The position numbers and the translations under genes are program-made. This document shows, piece by piece, positions 57,248 through 64,000 of a stretch of 64,000 nt of DNA. Numbering within the stretch: position 1 is the first letter of the stretch; the number at the start of each line of letters is the position of its first letter. The notes beneath the pieces are model-generated. The model did not search any database. It worked only from the letters and a program-made list of their open reading frames with translations, and was not told the DNA's origin. Origin of the DNA: Tenacibaculum sp. SG-28 (GTDB lineage: Bacteria > Bacteroidota > Bacteroidia > Flavobacteriales > Flavobacteriaceae); NCBI RefSeq assembly GCF_002954385.1, contig NZ_MQVY01000002.1:353690-417689 (forward strand), given 5' to 3'.

Positions 57248-58154
57248 AAAGAAGAAGTTTTGTTAAACAACTAGGCAGCGCCTCTGCCTTAACTGTCGTT
57301 GGAGGATTAACAACATCCTTTACCACCAAAAAGCAACGTCATATTACCATTTTACATACCAACGATACGCATAGCCACATAGAACCTTTCCAACCGACTC
57401 ACAATAAGTATGCAAACCAAGGAGGGGTTTCTAAAAGAGCTACTCTTATAGCACAAATACGAAAAGAAAATAGCAATACATTGTTACTCGATGCTGGAGA
57501 CATATTTCAAGGCACTCCCTATTTTAATTATTATAAAGGTGCTCTAGAATTCAGGTTAATGAGTATGCTACAATACGATGTTGCCACCATTGGTAACCAT
57601 GATTTTGACAATTCTATTGAAGGTCTTTACGAACAATTACCAAATGCAAAATTTGATTTTGTTTCTGCTAATTATGATTTTTCAAACACCATTTTAGATA
57701 GCCATGTAAAACCGTATAGAATTATTAAAAAAGATGGCGTAAAAATTGGCATTTTTGGCTTGGGTGTTGGTTTAGATGGGCTCGTAGATAAGAAGCTTTA
57801 CAAAGAAACAAAATATTTAGACCCAATAGAGATAACCCAAGATATAACCAGAGAATTAAAAGAAATTCATTGTTGTGACCTTATAATATGTCTATCGCAC
57901 TTAGGGTACTACTATAAAAATAATCCTAAAAAAATATCCGATTTAAACCTGGCCAAAGCAACTACAAACATTGATTTAATTATAGGAGGACACACCCACA
58001 CATTTTACCAAAACCAACCATTGTAAAAAATGCAGATGGTAAAAACATGCTGGTAAACCAAGTAGGTGCTTACGGTATAAATTTGGGGAGAATTGACTTC
58101 TACATTGACGAATTAAATCAAAAATCGGCAAAAGGGACCACCATAATAGTATAG
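57244..58154 (+). CDS. 5'-nucleotidase metallophosphatase domain, Tat-type signal (one-base frameshift)
   Basis: The frame opening MKRRSFVKQLGSASALTVVGG carries a twin-arginine signal. Restoring one T in the T4 tract at 58003-58006 continues THTFLPKPTIVKNADGKN to a TAG at 58152-58154 and gives 303 residues. Metal ligands appear in order: HTNDTHSH, LLDAGDIFQG, IGNHDFDN, LSHLG and GGHTHTF. This is the calcineurin-like catalytic domain of 5'-nucleotidase/UshA. Its N-terminal partner gene overlaps by four bases, so translation is probably coupled. The break is probably a sequence error. Confidence 0.88.
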
Positions 58155-58308
58155 CTATAAAAATCCACTACCTAAAATCCTACTTTTGTAAATCGAAGTT
58201 ATAATAGCGTTACAATTGCAGATATTTCAAACTAAAATAATAATACTGTATTTTTGTACGGAAATCCTGTAGAAGAATTTACTATAATGCTCATAAACAA
58301 AAAATAGT

Positions 58309-58542
58309 ATGAAAACTCTCGTTAAAATTCTGTTCGTTATTTTTTTATTCTGGATGGCCCTAGGCGTGTACTTACGAAACACACAACATCCGAAAGCAGA
58401 AGTCGTGATGGGACTCGGTGTATTTTTTATGGCATTTGTTCTAATGCCCGTTTTTATTTACTATCGTTACCGAGACGGAAAATATAAAAAGTATATTATG
58501 AATTCAAAGGATACTAAAAAAAAGACTAAGTTAGAAACTTAG
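58309..58542 (+). CDS. Small two-helix membrane protein of unknown function
   Basis: The 77-residue protein has two hydrophobic helices (about 4-22, LVKILFVIFLFWMALGVYL, and about 34-52) and a highly basic tail (YYRYRDGKYKKYIM, KKKTKLET). It should sit in the inner membrane with the tail in the cytoplasm. I recognise no family. Its last codons form part of the terminator stem shared with the convergent esterase gene. Confidence 0.5.
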   Translation: MKTLVKILFVIFLFWMALGVYLRNTQHPKAEVVMGLGVFFMAFVLMPVFIYYRYRDGKYKKYIMNSKDTKKKTKLET

Positions 58543-58550
58543 TCTTTTAT
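58516..58550. terminator. Bidirectional terminator shared by small membrane gene and SGNH esterase
   Basis: AAAAGACTAAGTT pairs with AACTTAGTCTTTT around an AGA loop. The stop codon of the small gene lies in the right arm. Confidence 0.9.
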
Positions 58551-58564
58551 TGTGAAGTATATTT

Positions 58565-60046
58565 CTATCTCAAAGAAGGAGAATAGTTTGTAGGATAGTC
58601 ATCCGCTTTCGCTAAACCATCGGTTGCTGTTGCAAAATTAGATCCGTATTTTAGATCAATAGCCTCTAATAGTTTATTTGCCATTAATGCGTACCCTCTT
58701 GAAGTAAGGTGAATTCCATCCAAACTTACAAGGCCACCAAAAACCAAATCAGTACTCATAATATAATCATCAAAAACTAATGCAGAATTTGCTGCCTGCT
58801 CTAAAACAACATTCAAATCCACAAAAGCCAAACCTTTTTCGTCTGCTACTGCTTTTATGGTTGTATTGTAAGCATCTGTTGCTTCTCTAACTTCCTGAAC
58901 CTCATCTGCAGTTAAAACCCAATTATCTGCTAATGGCACAGAGACACCATTAACTAACGCTGGGTTACCTCCAACTGTAGTTCCAATGAAAGAAGAACTA
59001 GTTAACACTAATAAATCATCAGAGGTTGCTTGTCGCATAGAAACCAATTGCGCATTAATACCGGTCAAATCGGTTAAAGCTTCGTCTAAGATTACCACTG
59101 CATTCTGTCCTGGAGCAAATGATATCGTACGTTTTGCGATCTCCGCATCTGCGGCATCTTGTGATATTGCACCTGCAGCTACTAGAGCAGCAAAGGCTTG
59201 TTGAATACCTCCATTATAGGCTGCAAAACCTTGATTTGATACTGCTGCCGTAGCAGCATCCATTGGAACAGCATTATAAGGAACCGTTGTGAAATATGGC
59301 AAATAGGTAATATAAGGTACATTAGCTAAAACTCCCTTTGCTCCTTGTGCTGTTAAGGCATCAGCAATCTGTCGGAATACTGCATTGAAAGTTCCAATAG
59401 GTGTAATTGCATCTCTACTTTGATCTCCCCCACTGGTTGCATAGCCTAAAACGTCGTTTCCTCCAATTTCTGATAAAGAAAAGAAAGTCGGTTGCTTGGA
59501 TACAATCTCCTCAAGTAATGTAGCTTGTGTCGGAGTCATTCTTCCGTAGTAAGCATTTGCTTGCTCATACCCTGGTGCTACAAGATGAAAACTTCTTGCT
59601 CCTGGAATACCATAATTGTTAAAAGAAGTAGCATTGTCTGCTGGTGCTCCTAAAATAGTGGTAGGAATCGCAGGCAATACAGCAGGACCGGCACCATTAA
59701 AATAAAGTCTCGGCGGGCTCAAAACTGTATCTTGACGCGAGTTGGTAAATCCACCGATATTATCTTTCATCATAGGTTGGTTAAATTCCCCTCCATTACC
59801 CATTGCAAATTTAGAGGCCATGATATTTGGAAAAGAATTGTTTTGTGCTTCAATAAACAAGGCATTGTCCGTATAACCAGAAGAAAAAGAGGCTCCTACA
59901 GCTATATAATTGGAAAAATCAACAGTTCCAACATTTAACTCAACAACTGGTAATTCCTCAGGTAAAATTTCATCCAACTCATTATTTACATCACACGATG
60001 TTAACGCCACTGTTAAGCCTAACATCCATATAAATTTATTTTTCAT
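58565..60046 (-). CDS. SGNH/GDSL-type esterase lipoprotein
   Basis: The start was set at the ATG at 60044-60046 (MKNKFIWMLGLTVALTSC), where the lipobox ALTSC puts the lipid on Cys18; the frame opens 21 codons earlier. The 493-residue protein has block I AVGASFSSGY (catalytic Ser, with Ala in place of the usual Asp of GDS), block III EIGGNDVLG and block V DGIHLTSRGY (Asp-His). The middle insertion (about 250-400) is larger than in small GDSL esterases. It follows a TonB receptor gene after 16 bases and is probably cotranscribed. Probable substrates are lipids or esterified glycans. Confidence 0.88.
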   Translation of the reverse strand: MKNKFIWMLGLTVALTSCDVNNELDEILPEELPVVELNVGTVDFSNYIAVGASFSSGYTDNALFIEAQNNSFPNIMASKFAMGNGGEFNQPMMKDNIGGFTNSRQDTVLSPPRLYFNGAGPAVLPAIPTTILGAPADNATSFNNYGIPGARSFHLVAPGYEQANAYYGRMTPTQATLLEEIVSKQPTFFSLSEIGGNDVLGYATSGGDQSRDAITPIGTFNAVFRQIADALTAQGAKGVLANVPYITYLPYFTTVPYNAVPMDAATAAVSNQGFAAYNGGIQQAFAALVAAGAISQDAADAEIAKRTISFAPGQNAVVILDEALTDLTGINAQLVSMRQATSDDLLVLTSSSFIGTTVGGNPALVNGVSVPLADNWVLTADEVQEVREATDAYNTTIKAVADEKGLAFVDLNVVLEQAANSALVFDDYIMSTDLVFGGLVSLDGIHLTSRGYALMANKLLEAIDLKYGSNFATATDGLAKADDYPTNYSPSLR

Positions 60047-60062
60047 CATTTCAGTTACGTTT

Positions 60063-62897
60063 TTAGTTATTAATTGTCCAAGCAAAGAAATACTGTGAAC
60101 CAATAGCACCTACTCCTGGAGCACTTAAATATTCTTGACCGGTTAAGTTAGCACCTCCCAGTTTGAAGTTTGATTTCCATTTCGGCACGCTGTAGTTAAT
60201 TTGTGCATCTAACACAGTTCTAGCGTCAATCTGTGCATCCATAAAGGTAGATTCCCAATAGAACTCATCTTGCCATCTCAAGTTAACATTAAAACCAAGG
60301 TTTTTATATACATTTTGTTTTCCGAACTGGAACTTCACTTTGTGTTCTGGTGTATTAAATCCGGCTTCAAAATCAGGGTCAGAAGCTTGATCAAAATCAA
60401 ATTTTGCATAGGTATAATTAACACCTACATTGAATCCATTAAAAATCTTGGTGTTTAACCCTATGGAAGCACCATAAGAACTAATGTCTGCAGCAGAATT
60501 TGTATACGTTGAAAATGTAACTCTATCTCCTCTATCAAGTGCAACTAAGGCTTTAGGAACCTCACCTTGCCCTGGTACAGGAACTGTGTCAGATAAATCA
60601 ACATTTCCATAAAGAGGAACAATTACGTTTTCGTTAGCGATAAAATCTTTGTAACGATTATAGTAGGTACTAAAATCAACAGTTATCTTATTACTTTCAC
60701 CAGTTGGGATTACTCCACGATATCCAGCTTCAAAAGCAGTTACTTTCTCTGGTTTCACCAAACCAACATTAGCAGCTTGAGGATTTCCATTTAAAACTGA
60801 TGATAAAGAAAAAGCATTTTCATATGCTTGCCTACCAGAGGCTGCGATAGCGGATTTTCCAGTTATAATTTGCCCAAATTCACTTAAATTAATTTCTGGT
60901 GTAGTATATCGATCTAAATTATCTGGAGCAGAACCCATTAGGTATGCTCTACCAGCATTTAAACCAATGTATTGGTCTTGGGTAGTTGGGTTTCTAAAAC
61001 CAGTTTGGAAAGAAAGTCTAAAGTTATGATCTTTGGTTTTTCCGGCGGCGTATGCTAACGAAATTCTTGGAGAAAAATTACCGTCAAAATTTTCGGCCTT
61101 ATCGTAACGGATAGACCCTGTAATCTTTAAACGATCGTCTATCATTTTCTTTTGGATTTGAGTATAAACTCCCATTTCATTATATTCTAAAGGGCCATCA
61201 TAATCGGTGTAAATACTCCCTCCCGAATTTAAAGAATATTTTCTTGCAGATCCTCCAACTTGGATTTCTGCCCAATCAATATAATCTCTTAAATTTAAGT
61301 TAGCGTCTGCATGATAGATTTTAGATTGATCGGTAAATTTAGCACCAGTAGTTAAATCTGGATTTGCAATAATTTCATTGTAAGCACGATTAAATTCAGG
61401 GCTTCCTGGAACAAATCTTCCATCATCAGCCTGACTTCTTCCTAGAGCATGTGCTTCTGTAGTAGAGGCACCAGACAAAATTGCTCCTAAATATCCACCA
61501 ACATAAGTACCAAACCATGTATTGTCGTCTCTCCATGCTCTATTTATATTAATTGCTGCAAAACGGGTATCGTAAGAATCTCCTGCATCCTCTGCAGTAA
61601 TATACCCTCTTACGAAAAAGTTTTTCCCTCTAAACTCCAATTTATGCTGTTGCATAAAGAAGTTCTTAATGTAATAGCGATTGGTTCCTTGATATATTGT
61701 GTTACCAACACCAATTTTTGCATTGTAGATAATTTCCAAACGGTCGTTACCCCAAGGGCGATAGTGTAAAGACCCTCCAAACTTTACGCTTCTTGCGTCA
61801 TAGTCCATTAAATCTCTTTCATCATAACCAGTTCTACTTACATTTACACTAGGTATTAAATTAGATGAACCTGCTGGAATAGTACCCATTTTCTCTAATA
61901 TTTTGGCAACTTCATTTATATTAGTAAAAACTTCATCTCCATAAACATTTAACCCGTCATAATTAACATCTGAATCTCTATCTCCAGGAATATATGTTCC
62001 TAAATTAGCATTTGTATTTCTGTAATCTGTAGCAAACCATTCTGTACCCTTTAAGAAAGAAAAGGTAGCTTTTGCAGCAAATTTATCATCAAAGGCATAT
62101 GCCATGCGAATACTTGCATCATAGTACTCATTGTCTCCTGCTGCTTCCTGACTGGTTAAACCAGCTTTAAAACTAGTACTGATACCTTGGTAATCAAAAG
62201 GATTTTTACTCGTCATGAACATGATTCCGTTAAATGCATTTGCCCCGTATAAAGCAGAAGATGCTCCAGGAAGTAATTCTACACTTTGTACGTCTAATTC
62301 CGACAACCCTAATAAATTACCTAAAGCAAAGTTTAATGCTGGAGAAGAATTATCCATACCATCTACTAATTGCATGAATCTGGTATTAGCAAAAGTTGCA
62401 AAACCACGCGTGTTTACCGACTTGAAGGTTAACGAGTTTGTGTTAACGTCTACGCCTTTTAAATTTTCTAAACCATCATAGAAAGATGGAGAAGATGTAT
62501 TTTTAATAGCTCTAGAATCCATGCGCTCTACGGTTACAGGAGACTCCATAATACGTTCTGGAGTTCGCGATGCAGATACGACAACTTCATCTAAAGAGGT
62601 TGCTAGTTCCGTTAAGCTAAGTTCAACCACTTGGTTATTTTCCGTTATTTCTACTGATTTTGTTCCATATCCTAAAAGAGATACCTCAATCGTAAAAGGA
62701 GGTTTATCAGTAACTTGTAAAGTAAATTTTCCATCAAAGTCTGTGGAAGTACCAACCGCTTTACGCGAAACTTTGATGTTAGCCCCTGGAAGAGGACCTC
62801 CATACGTTGCATCATTTACGGTTCCTGTAATGGTCGTTTGTGCCACCATTATACTACTACAGAGCGCAAATGCAACAAGTAATAATCTTTTCATCAT
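60063..62897 (-). CDS. TonB-dependent receptor with carboxypeptidase-regulatory-like N-terminus
   Basis: The 944-residue outer-membrane protein has a signal peptide (ending SIMVAQ). A CarboxypepD_reg-like beta domain follows (about 22-110, TVNDATYGGPLPGANIKVSRK), then a plug (about 115-225, LDEVVVSASRTPERIMESPV and LLPGASSALYGANAFNGIM) and a 22-stranded barrel to the end. It ends YFFAWTINN. It imports a substrate too big or scarce for porins, using TonB energy. Its only partner is the SGNH lipoprotein downstream; there is no SusD-like gene, sensor or transporter. The ligand is unknown, but esters or lipids are a reasonable guess. Confidence 0.93.
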   Translation of the reverse strand: MMKRLLLVAFALCSSIMVAQTTITGTVNDATYGGPLPGANIKVSRKAVGTSTDFDGKFTLQVTDKPPFTIEVSLLGYGTKSVEITENNQVVELSLTELATSLDEVVVSASRTPERIMESPVTVERMDSRAIKNTSSPSFYDGLENLKGVDVNTNSLTFKSVNTRGFATFANTRFMQLVDGMDNSSPALNFALGNLLGLSELDVQSVELLPGASSALYGANAFNGIMFMTSKNPFDYQGISTSFKAGLTSQEAAGDNEYYDASIRMAYAFDDKFAAKATFSFLKGTEWFATDYRNTNANLGTYIPGDRDSDVNYDGLNVYGDEVFTNINEVAKILEKMGTIPAGSSNLIPSVNVSRTGYDERDLMDYDARSVKFGGSLHYRPWGNDRLEIIYNAKIGVGNTIYQGTNRYYIKNFFMQQHKLEFRGKNFFVRGYITAEDAGDSYDTRFAAININRAWRDDNTWFGTYVGGYLGAILSGASTTEAHALGRSQADDGRFVPGSPEFNRAYNEIIANPDLTTGAKFTDQSKIYHADANLNLRDYIDWAEIQVGGSARKYSLNSGGSIYTDYDGPLEYNEMGVYTQIQKKMIDDRLKITGSIRYDKAENFDGNFSPRISLAYAAGKTKDHNFRLSFQTGFRNPTTQDQYIGLNAGRAYLMGSAPDNLDRYTTPEINLSEFGQIITGKSAIAASGRQAYENAFSLSSVLNGNPQAANVGLVKPEKVTAFEAGYRGVIPTGESNKITVDFSTYYNRYKDFIANENVIVPLYGNVDLSDTVPVPGQGEVPKALVALDRGDRVTFSTYTNSAADISSYGASIGLNTKIFNGFNVGVNYTYAKFDFDQASDPDFEAGFNTPEHKVKFQFGKQNVYKNLGFNVNLRWQDEFYWESTFMDAQIDARTVLDAQINYSVPKWKSNFKLGGANLTGQEYLSAPGVGAIGSQYFFAWTINN

Positions 62898-63020
62898 AAT
62901 GTTATAATAATTTGTTAACTAATCGCAAAATACGATTTTTTTTCATTTACAAAATAATTGTGTTGAATTTTATTCAAAAATATGTGGTACAAATTGTACA
63001 TTTGTTAAAAATTAAAGGAC

Positions 63021-63962
63021 TTGGACGTTACACACTCTATTTTTGATTTTAAGCCTTCCCAAGAGACATTTGTTACTATCGGAACCTTTGATGGCGTTCA
63101 TGTAGGACATCAAAAAATCATTAAAAAGTTAGTAAAAAATGCCAAAGCTTCTGGAAAGAAATCTGTCTTGTTAACCTTTTTTCCACACCCGAGAATGGTA
63201 CTCCAAAAAGACGTTCATATTCAACTTATTAACACTATAAGAGAAAAGACTGATTTACTAGAGGCCTTAGGTCTTGATTACCTAATTATTCATCCTTTCT
63301 CCAAAGAGTTTTCTAGAATGACTGCTTTGAAGTTCGTTAGAGATATTTTAGTGGAAAAATTACACACTGCAAAATTAATAATTGGTTACGATCATCATTT
63401 CGGGAAAAATAGAGAAGGAAACATTGAACAACTCACCGAATATTCGCATTTATACGACTTTGAGGTAGAAGAAATCCCTGTACAAGACATTGATGATGTG
63501 TCGGTTAGCTCTACAAAAATCCGAAAAGCCTTACTAGATGGCGCCTTAAAAACTGCCAACAAGTATTTGGGATACACATTTAGTATTACAGGTAAGGTAG
63601 TAACGGGGAAGCAACTTGGTAGCACCATTGGATTCCCTACTGCAAATATTCATATTTACGAGAACTACAAATTAATCCCGAAAACAGGGGTATACGTGGT
63701 ACAATCAGAACTAAATGGCAGCACCTATTACGGTATGATGAATATCGGAAACAGACCAACGGTAAGTGGCACGTATCAAACCATTGAAGTGCACTATTTC
63801 AACTGTGATCAAAATCTTTATGATGCTGAAGTTTGCGTTTACTTATTGTATTACCTACGAGAAGAAAAAAAATTTAAATCTATAGAAAACCTTAAGGAGC
63901 AACTACGAAAAGATAAAACTGCCTCGCTAAAATTTTTAGAGGAACAAATAAATCTACAGTAA
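63021..63962 (+). CDS. ribF: Bifunctional riboflavin kinase/FAD synthetase
   Basis: The 313-residue protein starts at TTG (63021, DVTHSIFDFKPSQE); no ATG precedes it in frame before a stop, and the upstream region is TonB-promoter side. The N-terminal nucleotidyltransferase has GTFDGVHVGHQKII, ISSTKIR-like VSSTKIRKALLDG and GYDHHFGKNREGN, and the C-terminal flavokinase has GFPTANI and NIGNRPTVSG. It makes FMN and then FAD. The gene diverges from the TonB-receptor gene. The remaining 38 bases of the window hold nothing. Confidence 0.95.
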   Translation: MDVTHSIFDFKPSQETFVTIGTFDGVHVGHQKIIKKLVKNAKASGKKSVLLTFFPHPRMVLQKDVHIQLINTIREKTDLLEALGLDYLIIHPFSKEFSRMTALKFVRDILVEKLHTAKLIIGYDHHFGKNREGNIEQLTEYSHLYDFEVEEIPVQDIDDVSVSSTKIRKALLDGALKTANKYLGYTFSITGKVVTGKQLGSTIGFPTANIHIYENYKLIPKTGVYVVQSELNGSTYYGMMNIGNRPTVSGTYQTIEVHYFNCDQNLYDAEVCVYLLYYLREEKKFKSIENLKEQLRKDKTASLKFLEEQINLQ

Positions 63963-64000
63963 AGCCAATAATTACTTGTTTTTTCAGCCAATTAAATACT

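Noticed and set aside
1..64000. CRISPR array, rRNA, replication origin or riboswitch
   Set aside because: No regularly spaced repeats, no rRNA signature and no DnaA-box cluster or known riboswitch core were seen on reading.

Overview
The window looks like a chromosomal segment of a low-GC marine-type member of the Flavobacteriaceae (Bacteroidota). The evidence is the AT-rich sequence, TAnnTTTG promoter boxes with little Shine-Dalgarno signal, many lipoproteins and beta-barrel proteins, a TonB-dependent receptor with a carboxypeptidase-regulatory-like N-terminus, and family members and gene pairs typical of that group (DsbD, K+-dependent membrane pyrophosphatase, sortilin-like BNR proteins, split 5'-nucleotidase). 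Genus and species cannot be read from it.

Region 1 (1-8300) is accessory DNA next to tRNA-Leu(TAG). After the start of an M20 peptidase and the tRNA there are two decayed 5' fragments of tyrosine integrases (757-840 and 3941-4281), three beta-barrel proteins, a WG-repeat protein broken by two frameshifts, a lone IS3-type OrfA, three copies of a dispersed intergenic repeat, a two-helix membrane protein with an abortive-infection-like layout and a broken small membrane gene. A direct repeat of about 67 bp (580-647 and 8212-8277) brackets this block, as expected of an integrated and eroding element.

Region 2 (8.3-35 kb) is mostly intact chromosomal gene content: an esterase, a YdjM-like membrane protein, two sortilin/BNR-repeat exoproteins, a COG0523 GTPase, an ankyrin protein, an S9 peptidase, aspS, an alanine/Na+ symporter, aminopeptidase P, a RimK/desuccinylase pair, folB, tRNA-Cys, a TlpA-like lipoprotein, a metallo-beta-lactamase-fold hydrolase and a subtilase lipoprotein.

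Region 3 (35-58 kb) holds housekeeping and envelope genes: an M1 peptidase, ferritin, comM, dsbD, tilS, pabB, hppA, glnS, an Ig-like lipoprotein, comF, a SAM methyltransferase, glyS and a split 5'-nucleotidase. Nine of these carry single-base or similarly small indels, ten in all and mostly in homopolymers. Because tilS and glyS should be indispensable, these are best read as sequence errors rather than pseudogenes, and the products are described here as repaired.

Region 4 (58-64 kb) is a TonB-dependent receptor/SGNH-esterase lipoprotein operon followed by ribF.

The gene content suggests a protein-degrading heterotroph: six peptidase-type genes (M20, S9, M24B, M1, S8 and an M14-like desuccinylase), an amino-acid symporter and two BNR exoproteins. 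Thiol and redox functions (DsbD and two TlpA-like lipoproteins) support the periplasm. No transcription regulator, CRISPR array, rRNA or complete mobile element was seen. The best candidates for something undescribed are the tRNA-Leu island with its AbiC-like membrane protein, the TonB-receptor/esterase pair without SusD, and the RimK/desuccinylase pair.
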